Source of the DNA: Shimia sp. Alg240-R146
Lineage (GTDB): Bacteria > Pseudomonadota > Alphaproteobacteria > Rhodobacterales > Rhodobacteraceae
Assembly: GCF_947331465.1 (NCBI RefSeq)
Contig: NZ_CAMZOK010000003.1
Span: 1 to 64,000, forward strand
Direction: 5' to 3'
DNA: 64,000 nucleotides
Numbering within the stretch: position 1 is the stretch's first letter; each line of letters starts with the position of its first letter. A program made the translations under genes and the position numbers. This document shows, piece after piece, positions 53,301 through 62,798 of this stretch. Below the pieces are notes generated by a model that did not search any database, had not been told where the DNA came from, and was given only the letters and a program-made list of their open reading frames with translations.

Positions 53301-54191
53301 TTACCCCAAAAGGTTGCGCGCGGCAGACAGCCCCGCAATGGTCATTTCCTGACAGTCCGCAATCGTGGCGACCCCGCCTTGCGTTTTTAGTGCCTTGGCG
53401 TAAACCTCAGACAGCGCGGCATCGCCAATCACTGCGATGTTTTGGCCGAGCCAGTAAGGTTTTGACGCCGCCAATTCCGCGCCCAACAACAGCCCTGAAA
53501 GCCGCGCACGCGCCGCAGCGGCAGGCGTGGCATTCAACAAATCGCTTGCGCGAATGCCGAACAATTCGCCAGCTAAACTCTCAGGACGCGACAGCGTTTG
53601 GCTCAGCCCGTCCCCAAACGCAGCTTCGTCCCAACCGTCGCCCACGGAATGCTGCAAAACACTGGATTTGCTCAACAGCGCAAACATCTCGCCGGTCATA
53701 AATGTGCGAAAACTCACGACCTCATTCGCACTGATGTGCGCCCATTTTGTGTGCGTCCCGGGCAGGCAGATGACTCCATCCCAATTGGGAGTACGCGCCA
53801 AAAACCCTGCAACTTGCGTCTCTTCTCCGCGCATCACATCCGCAGGTTTCTCCTGCTTTAGGCCCGGCACCACAAAAACCTGTACCCTCGCATCTGTTCC
53901 CGGCACTTGCACAGCATGGCCCGCCAATGGCGCGCTGGGGACCGCCGCATAAGGCGCCTCAACCCAGCCTTGTCGCGCACCGACCATGCCGCAGGCCACG
54001 ACGTCCGTCACGCCCGCGCCCAGCCAGTCGGCAATCAAAGTCATCAACGCCGGTCCGAACTCCGATTTTTCGAGCCGCGCCATGCCGTGATCGGACTGCG
54101 CCTCCGCCAGAACGGCGTCCCCAGACATCGCATAGGCCCGCAAATTCGACGTGCCCCAATCAACCGCAATCCATTCCGCCGTCACAGCCAT
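53301..54191 (-). CDS. dgoK: 2-dehydro-3-deoxygalactonokinase
   Basis: This 296-residue DgoK-type kinase has the N-terminal phosphate motif AVDWGTSNLRAYAM, the ACGMVGARQGW segment, LPGTHTKWAHI, and the C-terminal GLSAARNLLG. It phosphorylates 2-keto-3-deoxygalactonate before aldol cleavage by DgoA, 4 bases downstream. Length is normal for the family. Confidence 0.93.
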   Translation of the reverse strand: MAVTAEWIAVDWGTSNLRAYAMSGDAVLAEAQSDHGMARLEKSEFGPALMTLIADWLGAGVTDVVACGMVGARQGWVEAPYAAVPSAPLAGHAVQVPGTDARVQVFVVPGLKQEKPADVMRGEETQVAGFLARTPNWDGVICLPGTHTKWAHISANEVVSFRTFMTGEMFALLSKSSVLQHSVGDGWDEAAFGDGLSQTLSRPESLAGELFGIRASDLLNATPAAAARARLSGLLLGAELAASKPYWLGQNIAVIGDAALSEVYAKALKTQGGVATIADCQEMTIAGLSAARNLLG

Positions 54192-54194
54192 GAT

Positions 54195-54956
54195 CTACCC
54201 CGACACCACTACACCGCCGTCCACGGCCATTGTTTGTCCGGTCATCATCCGGCTTGCATTGGACGCCAGATAAAGCGTCGGATCGATCATATCTTCGGGT
54301 TTCAGGTGTTCTTTAAGGCACATCTTATTCATGTGATCCTCAAGCCCTTCGGGATCGGCCCACAAGTCCAGCTGTTTTTGCGTCAAAACCCATCCGGGGG
54401 CCAAAGCATTCACCCGGATCCCCTTGGGGCCAAGTTCGCGCGCCAAAGACCGGGTCATACCGGTGATCGCCGCGTTGGCGCTTGTGTAGATCGGATACCC
54501 GGCGTTGCCCATCATATAGCTGATTGAGCTGAAATTGATCATCGACCCACCAGCCTGCATGTGCCGCGCAGCTTCCTGACAGGCAAAGAAATACGCCTTC
54601 TGGTTCACTGCCAACATCCAGTCGTAAAACTCTTCGTCCACCTCATCGAGGCTGTGACGTTTGTCGTTGGCGGCGTTGTTCACCAACACGTCCAGACCAC
54701 CATGCTCACCCACAGCCTGCTGGATCGTCTCGCGCAGACGCGCCACATCCGAAATGTCACCCTGCATAAACAGAGGCGTCGCGCCATGTTTGACTTCCAT
54801 CTCGGCGATGAACGCATCCGCCGCGCTTCGACCAATGATCGCCACTTTGGCACCTTGGGCCATAAACCCGTCGGTCAGAGCCGCACCAATGCCGCTCGCG
54901 CCGCCGGTGATATAGACAGACTTGCCTTTGAGGTCGGGGAAAATCGTTCCAGTCAT
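54195..54956 (-). CDS. SDR, probable galactose dehydrogenase, with altered catalytic lysine
   Basis: This 253-residue SDR resembles sugar 1-dehydrogenases of the xylose/galactose type (FPDLKGKSVYITGGASGIG, NNAANDKRH, GMTRSLARELGPKGIRVN). It is the only dehydrogenase in the galactose operon, so it likely oxidises D-galactose to galactonolactone. The usual YxxxK reads YTSAN: Y157 is kept but the lysine position is N161 (codon AAC, clear in the sequence). Activity may be altered or the proton relay rebuilt. The start overlaps the dehydratase stop (TGATG). Confidence 0.8.
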   Translation of the reverse strand: MTGTIFPDLKGKSVYITGGASGIGAALTDGFMAQGAKVAIIGRSAADAFIAEMEVKHGATPLFMQGDISDVARLRETIQQAVGEHGGLDVLVNNAANDKRHSLDEVDEEFYDWMLAVNQKAYFFACQEAARHMQAGGSMINFSSISYMMGNAGYPIYTSANAAITGMTRSLARELGPKGIRVNALAPGWVLTQKQLDLWADPEGLEDHMNKMCLKEHLKPEDMIDPTLYLASNASRMMTGQTMAVDGGVVVSG

Positions 54957-56665
54957 CAGTGGCTCTCTCTCGTTACAGGTCGGGTGTCTTTGCCGACAAG
55001 AAAATCCAAATCCGCGCCTTGATCGGCTTGCAGGACGTGATCGATATACATGCTCGCATAGCCGCGTGTGTAATGCTTTTCGGGCTCTTCCCACTTGGCG
55101 CGGCGCACTGCAAGCTCTTCTTCTGAAACCAATAATTCCAGAACGCCGCCTTTGGCCGAGACCTTGATCCGATCGCCGGTTTTCACCAACGCAATGGGCC
55201 CGCCCGCCGTGGCTTCTGGCGCCACATGCAGGATCACGGTGCCAAATGCTGTGCCGCTCATACGGGCATCAGACACCCGCACAATATCGCGCACGCCTTG
55301 CTTCACCAGCTTGGCCGGCACCGGCATATCGCCGACTTCGGGCATCCCCGGATAGCCTTTGGGGCCACAGTGTTTCAGCACCAGAATGCTGTTTTCATCC
55401 ACCGGAAGATCGTCCCGATCAATGTTGGCTTTCAGCTCTTCGATGCTTTCAAACACATAGGCCTCGCCCTCGTGCTCCAGCAAATGATCCGAGGCTGCCG
55501 ACGGCTTCACAATCGCACCGCGTGGTGCAAGATTGCCTTTCAGAACCCGCAGGCCTGCTGCCGGTTTGCGCGGCGCATCAAAGGCGTGGATCACGTCGCG
55601 ATTATAAGTCTCGGCATCCTCATAGTAATGCGAAATGTCCTTGCCCATCACCGTGGGCGCGGTCCGCAACAGATGGCTGACTTCTTTCAGCACCGCAGGC
55701 ACGCCGCCCGCATAACAGAAGTCCTCCATCAGGTACTTGCCCGACGGCATACAGTTGACCAACAATGGAATTTCGGACCCGATCTCAAAGTCGCGCAGAT
55801 CCAAGTCGACGCCAACACGTCCCGCCAGCGCCAAGAGGTGCACGACGGAGTTGGTAGAGCCCCCAAGCGCCGCATTCGCCACAATCGCGTTCTCGAAATT
55901 CTCGCGGGTCAACACATCCGACAGCTTCATGTCCTCGTCGACCATCTCGACGATCCGCTTGCCGGTCATATGCGCCAAAGTCATGCGCCGTGCATCCACC
56001 GCAGGCAGAGAGCCGTTCATCGGCAACGACAAACCCATCGCCTCAACCAGCGACGACATGGTCGAGGCCGTGCCCATGGTCATGCACACGCCTGCGGACC
56101 GGCTCATACCGGATTCCGTGGCCATGAAATCTTTGAGCGTCATGTCGCCCGCCTTCACGTCCATCGCAAACTTGCGCACATCCGTGCCAGAGCCCAAATC
56201 GCGGCCCTTCCACTTGCCCGACAACATCGGTCCAGAGCTTACGACAATCGTTGGCAAATCCACCGACGCTGCGCCCATCAACTGGCCTGGAGTGGTCTTG
56301 TCACAGCCGCCCAGCAACACAACGCCGTCCATGCCATAGGCGCGGATGCTTTCTTCCACATCCATCGACAGCAGATTGCGAAACAGCATGGCAGTGGGCT
56401 TCATCTGGGTCTCGCCCAAGCTCATCACCGGAAATTCCACCGGCACGCCGCCCGCATCCCACACGCCGCGCTTCACGCCCTCAGCCAGATCACGCAGACC
56501 AGAGTTGCACGGCGTCAGTTCGCTCCATGTGTTGCAGATGCCAATGATCGGACGACCGTCAAACGCATGATCCGGCAGACCTTGGTTCTTCATCCAACTG
56601 CGTCGGATAAAGCCGTCCTTGTCCATCATGCCGTACCAATCCTGTGATCGGCGCTTCTTCGTCAT
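54956..56665 (-). CDS. IlvD/EDD family sugar-acid dehydratase (galactonate dehydratase)
   Basis: This 569-residue Fe-S dehydratase has the cluster cysteines in CNTWSELTPCN, LGGCDKTTPGQLM and SAGVCMTMGTASTM, and the C-terminal SDARMSGTAFG. It belongs to the arabinonate/galactonate branch of the IlvD/EDD family rather than the enolase-type DgoD. It dehydrates D-galactonate to 2-keto-3-deoxygalactonate in this pathway (inferred). The ATG at 56665 has AAGGA nine bases upstream and overlaps the alpha-galactosidase stop. Confidence 0.92.
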   Translation of the reverse strand: MTKKRRSQDWYGMMDKDGFIRRSWMKNQGLPDHAFDGRPIIGICNTWSELTPCNSGLRDLAEGVKRGVWDAGGVPVEFPVMSLGETQMKPTAMLFRNLLSMDVEESIRAYGMDGVVLLGGCDKTTPGQLMGAASVDLPTIVVSSGPMLSGKWKGRDLGSGTDVRKFAMDVKAGDMTLKDFMATESGMSRSAGVCMTMGTASTMSSLVEAMGLSLPMNGSLPAVDARRMTLAHMTGKRIVEMVDEDMKLSDVLTRENFENAIVANAALGGSTNSVVHLLALAGRVGVDLDLRDFEIGSEIPLLVNCMPSGKYLMEDFCYAGGVPAVLKEVSHLLRTAPTVMGKDISHYYEDAETYNRDVIHAFDAPRKPAAGLRVLKGNLAPRGAIVKPSAASDHLLEHEGEAYVFESIEELKANIDRDDLPVDENSILVLKHCGPKGYPGMPEVGDMPVPAKLVKQGVRDIVRVSDARMSGTAFGTVILHVAPEATAGGPIALVKTGDRIKVSAKGGVLELLVSEEELAVRRAKWEEPEKHYTRGYASMYIDHVLQADQGADLDFLVGKDTRPVTRESH

Positions 56666-58728
56666 ATCTTCGTTCCTTCGATCACCCACATGCGGTCCGG
56701 AAAGGACCACGGCAGGATCAAACCTTGTTGCATCAGCTGCTGACCAGTCAGGACCATCGGCCCTTCTTTCAGCGGAATGGAAATCCGGCTCAGGTGATTG
56801 GCCTCATCGCGATTGATAAGCTCCACCTTGTATCGCGCGTTCCGCTCAAGCGCGGTCAGACGCAGCGGGCGCGGCATGTTCTGCCCGCCGCTTGCGGCCT
56901 TGCCGGCAAAAACCACAAACTGCGTGCCATCGCTGGCTATCTGCTGCTCGGAGATCACACTTGGATCAGCCGCATCAAGGCGCAGAATGTCCGCGTCCAT
57001 CCGCCAATCGCGGTTGGCTTTCCACCACGCCGTGACCCGCGTCAAAACCTCGGCTTCGTCGTCGGTCAAATCGCGCGGGTCCATCTCAAAGCCCATATGG
57101 CGTTGTGCCGCCACCCACGCGCGGAACCGGATGTCATGTGTCCGCCCCGAGGTGTGACAATGGCGCGGTCCTACGTGGCTGCCAGTCACAGACGCAGGCA
57201 ACATCAGCGCTGCGTCATGCTGAATACGCAGCCGCTCCAGCGCGTCGTTGCTGTCGCTTAGCCACACCCGCTGGGTGTGCCGTAAAATGCCAGCATCGAC
57301 CCGACCACCGCCTGAAGCACAGCTCTCGATTTCCACCTGCGGGAAATCCGTCCGAAGGCGCGCCAACAGCGCATAAATGCCATCCCCCTGCGCCGCATCC
57401 GCGACGGGCAACAGGCGGTTGTGATCCCACTTGATGTAGTCAATGTCATGCGTCGACAGCACCGCTGCGATCTTGTCATAAAGATAGCTGCGCACCTCGG
57501 GATTGCTCAGATCCAGCACACGTTGCTGGCGGCCTTCTACCTGATCGGCGCGGCCCAAAATCCAGTCAGGATGCGTGCGCGCCAGATCGCTGTCCATATT
57601 GACCATCTCGGGCTCAAACCACAGGCCAAAGACCATGCCCAGCGCCTGAACATGATCAATCAGCGGCGTCAGCCCATCGGGCCATTTGCGCGGATCAATA
57701 TCCCAATCCCCAAGGCTTGATGTGTCATCATCGCGTTTGCCAAACCAGCCGTCGTCCAGCACAAACCGCTCGGCGCCCAAAGCCGCCGCCCGATCAGCAA
57801 TCGCCGCCAGTTCCACAAAATCATGGTCAAAATAGATCGCTTCCCAGCAGTTGTAATGCACAGGACGCGGACGATCCGGGTGCGGCCACGTGATCAACGC
57901 ATCACGCAGATGCCGCTGAAACGCCACGGCGCAGCCATTCAGACCCGTTTCCGACACCGCCAGATACAGCGTGCCGGTCTCAAATTCGTGGCCCGCCGCG
58001 CGCGTGCCGGTGGCGTGGCCAAACTGAATTTGACGCCGCCCGTCAGGCTGCTCATCGGCATACATCACATGCCCGCCGGACCAGCCGTAATGCATGGCAA
58101 ACACCGTGCCCCGCGTGTTGGTCGCGCCGGTTTCGGGGAAATAGGCAATCGGCGGCGTCTCGTGACCTGACCGGCCACCCCGCGCCTCGCGCATATGGGT
58201 GCCAGCCCGCCAAGGCGCGCGCTCTATTTGAAACTCGCCAATCCAGCGACCGGAGAAATCCAGGATCTCTTCGGCAAACTGCGGCCCCGACATCGCGGGC
58301 GCCGCCAGATGATGCAGCGTGATTTTGTGATCCGACACCAGCTTGGTAGTGGCCGCGATGACAGCGCCTTGCGCCTCAAAACTGAACGTGACCGTCAAGC
58401 CAAGCGCGTCATCACGACAGGTGAACACGCCCTCCTCGGCTGCCACCAAAGCAAACCGCGGGTAGATCGCCGCGCCATCGCGATAAGCCTGAAGTCCGGG
58501 CTGGCCTTGCAAACTGTCGCCCTCTTCAGGACACAGTGACAATTGCGGCAAGGCATCAATCATCCCACCCGTCACATCGCGTTTGGCCGCATCACAAATC
58601 GCGGCCAAATCCTGATCCTCAGGCAGCGATGGCCCCCAATAGACGGCCACCGGTGTCCGCCCCTCCGAGGCCAGCACCAGCGTCTGACCCGGCGCGTCAA
58701 TGCGCCAGGACTGCATGTCTTTGATCAC
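56662..58728 (-). CDS. Alpha-galactosidase, GH36 family
   Basis: This 688-residue glycosidase has the GH36 motifs WFGKRDDD, YIKWDHNRLLP (nucleophile Asp in KWD) and ESCASGGGRVD followed by WLSDSND (acid/base Asp). It releases galactose from raffinose- or melibiose-type sugars after import. No signal peptide is visible, so it is cytoplasmic. The GTG at 58728 overlaps the permease stop (GTGA) and has GGGAG seven bases upstream; an ATG at 58716 is an alternative. Confidence 0.95.
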   Translation of the reverse strand: MIKDMQSWRIDAPGQTLVLASEGRTPVAVYWGPSLPEDQDLAAICDAAKRDVTGGMIDALPQLSLCPEEGDSLQGQPGLQAYRDGAAIYPRFALVAAEEGVFTCRDDALGLTVTFSFEAQGAVIAATTKLVSDHKITLHHLAAPAMSGPQFAEEILDFSGRWIGEFQIERAPWRAGTHMREARGGRSGHETPPIAYFPETGATNTRGTVFAMHYGWSGGHVMYADEQPDGRRQIQFGHATGTRAAGHEFETGTLYLAVSETGLNGCAVAFQRHLRDALITWPHPDRPRPVHYNCWEAIYFDHDFVELAAIADRAAALGAERFVLDDGWFGKRDDDTSSLGDWDIDPRKWPDGLTPLIDHVQALGMVFGLWFEPEMVNMDSDLARTHPDWILGRADQVEGRQQRVLDLSNPEVRSYLYDKIAAVLSTHDIDYIKWDHNRLLPVADAAQGDGIYALLARLRTDFPQVEIESCASGGGRVDAGILRHTQRVWLSDSNDALERLRIQHDAALMLPASVTGSHVGPRHCHTSGRTHDIRFRAWVAAQRHMGFEMDPRDLTDDEAEVLTRVTAWWKANRDWRMDADILRLDAADPSVISEQQIASDGTQFVVFAGKAASGGQNMPRPLRLTALERNARYKVELINRDEANHLSRISIPLKEGPMVLTGQQLMQQGLILPWSFPDRMWVIEGTKI

Positions 58729-59573
58729 TTCACGGCTCCCAGGGTGAGACCTGCAATAAAGTGTTTCTGCATCAGGAAGAACATCGCCACAGGTGGCAAC
58801 GCCGCCACGATCGAGCCAGCACTCATCATGTGATAGGCCGCACGGAACTGCGCGTTAAAGCTAGTGATGCCGGCGGTTACTGGCTGGCTGTCGGGGCCTT
58901 GTGTCAGAACAATCGCCCAGAAATAGTCGTTCCAGATGAAAGTAAAAATCAGCACCGACAAAGCCGCCAAAGCAGGCTTCATGAGCGGCAGAACCACATA
59001 CCAGAAAATTCTGATTTCACTCACGCCTTCGACGCGGGCAGCCTCGATCAATTCGAACGGCAAGGCGCGGATGAAGTTGCGCATGAACAGCGTGCAGAAT
59101 CCTGTTTGGAAAGCGACATGGAACAGCACCAGACCCGCCTTGGTGTCATACAACCCAAGGCTCAAGGTCAGATCACGCACCGGCACCATCAGAATTTGGA
59201 ATGGCACAAAGTTGCCGGCCACAAACAGGAAAAAGATCCACAAGTTGGCACGGAATTTGTAAACGCCCAGCGCAAAGCCCGTCATCGAAGACAGGGCCAC
59301 AGCGCCGATCACCGTCGGAATGGTGATCATGAAAGAATTCAGCAAATAGCGCGGCATGTCAGAGTTGAAAAACACCTGCCCATAGTTAGTCAGGCCCTCA
59401 AAGCTCGAAGGCACGCCCCAGTAGTTGCCCGAACTAAAGTCCGCGCCCGGCTTTATCGAGAACAGCGCCACTGCCAACAAGGGCGCAAGCCAAAGCAACA
59501 ACACAACGGGCAACAGCGATTTATAGGCAAATTGCGCGCCAGCGGATTGTTTTTCTATCGGTTGAGGAAACAT
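58725..59573 (-). CDS. Sugar ABC transporter permease (MalG type)
   Basis: This 282-residue permease has six membrane helices and the EAA loop EAARVEGVSEIRIFWYVVLP that docks the ATPase. It pairs with the MalF-type permease upstream, one base away, and with the binding protein. It carries alpha- or beta-galactosides into the cytoplasm (inferred from the enzymes in the operon). Confidence 0.93.
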   Translation of the reverse strand: MFPQPIEKQSAGAQFAYKSLLPVVLLLWLAPLLAVALFSIKPGADFSSGNYWGVPSSFEGLTNYGQVFFNSDMPRYLLNSFMITIPTVIGAVALSSMTGFALGVYKFRANLWIFFLFVAGNFVPFQILMVPVRDLTLSLGLYDTKAGLVLFHVAFQTGFCTLFMRNFIRALPFELIEAARVEGVSEIRIFWYVVLPLMKPALAALSVLIFTFIWNDYFWAIVLTQGPDSQPVTAGITSFNAQFRAAYHMMSAGSIVAALPPVAMFFLMQKHFIAGLTLGAVK

Positions 59574-59574
59574 C

Positions 59575-60501
59575 TCAGTGGCCCTTCTCTTCGCGATACA
59601 TCGACCACAGGAAGTAGGCGATGAAGACCATCATGATCAGGAACAGCACTACAGCGATGGCAGCGCCATACCCCATGCGGAACCCGTATTCGGACAAGGC
59701 GACTTCGAACATGTAGTAAGCCAGCACGCGGCTGGACCCGAACGGCCCGCCCTCGGTCATGATCGACACCAAATCAAAGCTGCGCAGCGCGCCAATGATG
59801 GTGACGACAAATGCAATAAATGTGGCAGGACGCAGTTGCGGCAGAATGATGTGCCACAGCATCCGCAGGCCCTTGGCGCCATCCAGACGACCGGCTTCGA
59901 TCTGTTCTGGATCAACGGCATTCAAGCCGGTCAGATACAGGATCATGCAGTATGCGGTTTGCGGCCACAGACCGGCAATGATGATGCCATAGGTCACAAG
60001 GTTTTCGTTGCCCAGCACGTTGATCGGCCCAAGATTGATCCACCCCAACATCGTGTTGAGCAGGCCGAAATTGGGGTCATAGAACCAGCTGAACACCAGC
60101 CCGACCACCACTTGGGAAATCACAAATGGAAAGAAAAACAAAGACTTATAAATGCGGATGCCGCGCACCGTCTGATTGAGGAACAGCGCAATGAAAAGCC
60201 CCGCAGGGATCGCTAGCAAATACATCACCAGCCAGATCACGTTGTTCTTCAGCGAAATAAAGAACGCGTCGCGGTCGACATATTCCCAATACAGCTGCTC
60301 ATAGTTGCTCAGGCCGACGTATTCCGCCTTGCCAAGCCCGTCCCACTCATAAAGCGACAAGTTGAACGACTGGAAAATCGGCGCAATCACATAGACTGCA
60401 AAGAACAGAATACCCGGCGCCAGAAAAAGCCACGGCGCTATTTTTTGCTGGTTGCGGTGAAACCAGCTTTCGGTTTCGGGAATGTCGGAAACTACGGTCA
60501 T
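59575..60501 (-). CDS. Sugar ABC transporter permease (MalF type)
   Basis: This 308-residue permease has six membrane helices and the EAA loop EAGRLDGAKGLRMLWHIILP. It starts with a cytoplasmic stretch (TESWFHRNQQKIAPWLFLAPG) typical of carbohydrate CUT1 systems. It lies 97 bases downstream of the binding-protein gene and directly before the MalG-type gene. Confidence 0.93.
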   Translation of the reverse strand: MTVVSDIPETESWFHRNQQKIAPWLFLAPGILFFAVYVIAPIFQSFNLSLYEWDGLGKAEYVGLSNYEQLYWEYVDRDAFFISLKNNVIWLVMYLLAIPAGLFIALFLNQTVRGIRIYKSLFFFPFVISQVVVGLVFSWFYDPNFGLLNTMLGWINLGPINVLGNENLVTYGIIIAGLWPQTAYCMILYLTGLNAVDPEQIEAGRLDGAKGLRMLWHIILPQLRPATFIAFVVTIIGALRSFDLVSIMTEGGPFGSSRVLAYYMFEVALSEYGFRMGYGAAIAVVLFLIMMVFIAYFLWSMYREEKGH

Positions 60502-60598
60502 GAAAGGTGCCCGGTTTTTGAGGGAGACAAGGCGGAGGAAATCCCCGCCTTGTCGATTTCAAGTGAGCCCCACGCGCCAAAGCGCGCAGGTGAAACAC

Positions 60599-61855
60599 TT
60601 ATTTGTAGATACGACCGCGTGCGCGCTCGAGTTTCGCAAGGATCTTGTCCAGCTCGCCTGGCTTGACCATGAACTCCTGGAAACCTTCCATGGATGCCTT
60701 GGCCATCTCTGCCGGAGCATCGCGATCCCAGAACTGGGCAACACCACCGGTGGAGTTGGTGGAAAGCATCTTGAAGCCCTGCTGCAGGAACTTGTCGTCA
60801 TCAACAGAAGAACCAGCATTCACAGGCAACTGACCGAGGTTTTTGCCGTTGTTGATGATGGTCTGCTCTTCAGCCGAAGTCGCAAAGCGCAGGAATTCAC
60901 GTGCAGCTTCTTTGTTCTTGGCGTTTGCAGGGATGTGGAATGTATCTGTCGGAGCATCTTCCGACAAAGCCACATCAGGGTTGATCATTGGGAACTGGTA
61001 GAAGTCCAGCTGATCATCGGTCAGGCCAGCTTCGCGCAGCGGAGCCACAGCAAAGTTACCCATCAGATACGCAGCCGCTTCACCTTTGACCATGAACGGC
61101 AGTGCTTCCTGCCAGCTGTATGTCTGGTGATCAGCCACAAAGCCGCCCATGTCGATCAGCTCTTTCCAGTTCATGAAAGTCTGCTTCACGCGCTCGTCAG
61201 TCCAGGCAACTTTACCTGCAGCCAGATCCATATGGAAATCAAAGCCGTTCGTGCGCATGTTCATGTAGTCAAACCAGCCGCCAGCAGTCCACAGGTACTT
61301 GGTACCAATGGTGTAGCAGGCACGGCCAGACTCAACGATCTTGGCGCAGTTTGCTTTTTCTTCGTCCCAAGTTTTTGGCTCGGACAGACCCAGCTCAGCA
61401 AAGATGTCTTTGCGGTAGTAAACGCCCCACTGGTAGTAGGTATAGGCAACGCCCCACTGCTTGTCGTCAATGGTCAGAGCGCCTTTGGTGGATGCCAGAC
61501 CCTCGGCCATTGCTGGCTCAGCATAAAGGTCGGAAACATCTTCAAACAGGCCCGCTTCTACGTATGGACGCATGCGGTTGGCCGCGTACCAAGTGGCAAC
61601 GTCCGGCGCGTTCGCGGTCAGAAAGTTGCGGATCTGTGTTTTATACGCTTCGCGATCGATCACCGTTGTTTCGATGTTCAGATCAGGGTGCTTCTCCCCA
61701 AAGCGACCGATCATCGCTTCCATCGTGGCGCGTGGCGCCGGGTTCGATGTGTCCAAGAAGATTGTCAGATCGCCCGACAGCTCTGCCGAAGCAGGCACTG
61801 CAAACGACGATACGACCGCGGCCACGGCAGCGGTGGTTTTGATTTTGGAAAGCAT
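60599..61855 (-). CDS. Extracellular sugar-binding protein of the ABC transporter
   Basis: This 418-residue family 1 solute-binding protein has a signal peptide (residues 1-24, ending VPASA) and the mature start ELSGDLTIFLDTSNPAP. Many aromatic residues (VAYTYYQWGVYY, WTAGGWFDYMN) suit sugar stacking. GGAGGACACA precedes the ATG, and the next ATG upstream is out of family register. It is the first gene of the minus-strand galactoside operon and is divergent from the IclR gene, with operator-like repeats between. Confidence 0.94.
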   Translation of the reverse strand: MLSKIKTTAAVAAVVSSFAVPASAELSGDLTIFLDTSNPAPRATMEAMIGRFGEKHPDLNIETTVIDREAYKTQIRNFLTANAPDVATWYAANRMRPYVEAGLFEDVSDLYAEPAMAEGLASTKGALTIDDKQWGVAYTYYQWGVYYRKDIFAELGLSEPKTWDEEKANCAKIVESGRACYTIGTKYLWTAGGWFDYMNMRTNGFDFHMDLAAGKVAWTDERVKQTFMNWKELIDMGGFVADHQTYSWQEALPFMVKGEAAAYLMGNFAVAPLREAGLTDDQLDFYQFPMINPDVALSEDAPTDTFHIPANAKNKEAAREFLRFATSAEEQTIINNGKNLGQLPVNAGSSVDDDKFLQQGFKMLSTNSTGGVAQFWDRDAPAEMAKASMEGFQEFMVKPGELDKILAKLERARGRIYK

Positions 61856-61892
61856 TGTGTCCTCCCTGTGCTCCAAAATTCATGCAAGTTTT

Positions 61893-61945
61893 GGTTCCAT
61901 TATTTGAAACCGCGTTTTACATATTGAAATCTACACACGGAGTCG
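61893..61945. promoter_or_regulatory. Divergent control region with IclR-type operator repeats
   Basis: GGTTCCATTATTTGAAACC (61893-61911) is a 19-base imperfect palindrome in the gap between the binding-protein and iclR genes. A second, related half-site TTTTACATATTGAAA (61915-61929) follows. Shared TTGAAA halves in direct orientation suggest a two-site IclR operator controlling both directions. Promoter elements were not assigned with confidence. Confidence 0.5.
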
Positions 61946-62003
61946 GCTAGCTTGTCAACAGATTCTTAGGCGAAAGCCTGAGACGAGGAGGAGACAAACA
62001 CCC

Positions 62004-62798
62004 ATGTCAGGGGACGGAACAGTCGGTAAAGCACTGGACGTGCTGGATCAGGTTGCGGCTTACGAGCGGCCTGTGCGCTTTGGTGAATTGCAAGACAACA
62101 GCGCCTATCCCAAAGCGACGCTATATCGCTTTCTGCAAACCCTGACCAATCAGGGCATGCTGTCCTATGACGCGGACCGCCAAACCTATGCGCTGGGGAT
62201 GCGCCTTGTGCGTCTTGCCCATGCCGCCTGGACCACAAGCTCACTCGCCCCAATCGCGCGCCCGCACCTTGATGCGCTCTCCGCTGAGATCGGCGAAACC
62301 GTGCACCTTGCACAGCTGGACGCCTCACAGGTGCTCTATGTGGACAAACGCAACGCGCGCCAGCCGGTCGAGATGTATTCGCAGGCCGGAAAAGTCGGCC
62401 CCGCCTATTGCACCGGTGTTGGCAAAGCTATGATGGCCTTTCTGGGCGAGGCTGAACTGGAGCGTGCAATCCAACAACAAAGCTTTCACCGCTTCACCCC
62501 AACGACTTTGGCGTCTGAGGCTGAACTGCGGGCAGAACTCGCCAACATCCGCGCGCGCGGATATGGGTTTGACCGCGAAGAACACGAACCGGGTATCGTC
62601 TGCGTGGCGGTGCCGATCCTGACCAAAAATGGCCGCCCCCTTGGCGCGCTGTCGGTCACCGGCCCCACAAGCCGGACCTCATTAGAACAACTCGAAGACT
62701 GGGCGCCCCGTGTGATCGACACCGCGACCCGCATTGGTCGCGAAGCGCAGGCTTGGCGGTTCCCAGAAACACGACAACAAAAGGTGATGAACCCATGA
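62004..62798 (+). CDS. IclR family transcriptional regulator
   Basis: This 264-residue regulator has a winged HTH with YPKATLYRFLQTLTNQGML and the IclR ligand domain with GKVGPAYCTGVGKAMMAFL and EHEPGIVCVAVPIL. It likely controls the galactoside operon, from which it diverges, in response to galactose or a pathway intermediate. It overlaps the downstream ABC ATPase gene by 4 bases (ATGA). Confidence 0.92.
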   Translation: MSGDGTVGKALDVLDQVAAYERPVRFGELQDNSAYPKATLYRFLQTLTNQGMLSYDADRQTYALGMRLVRLAHAAWTTSSLAPIARPHLDALSAEIGETVHLAQLDASQVLYVDKRNARQPVEMYSQAGKVGPAYCTGVGKAMMAFLGEAELERAIQQQSFHRFTPTTLASEAELRAELANIRARGYGFDREEHEPGIVCVAVPILTKNGRPLGALSVTGPTSRTSLEQLEDWAPRVIDTATRIGREAQAWRFPETRQQKVMNP

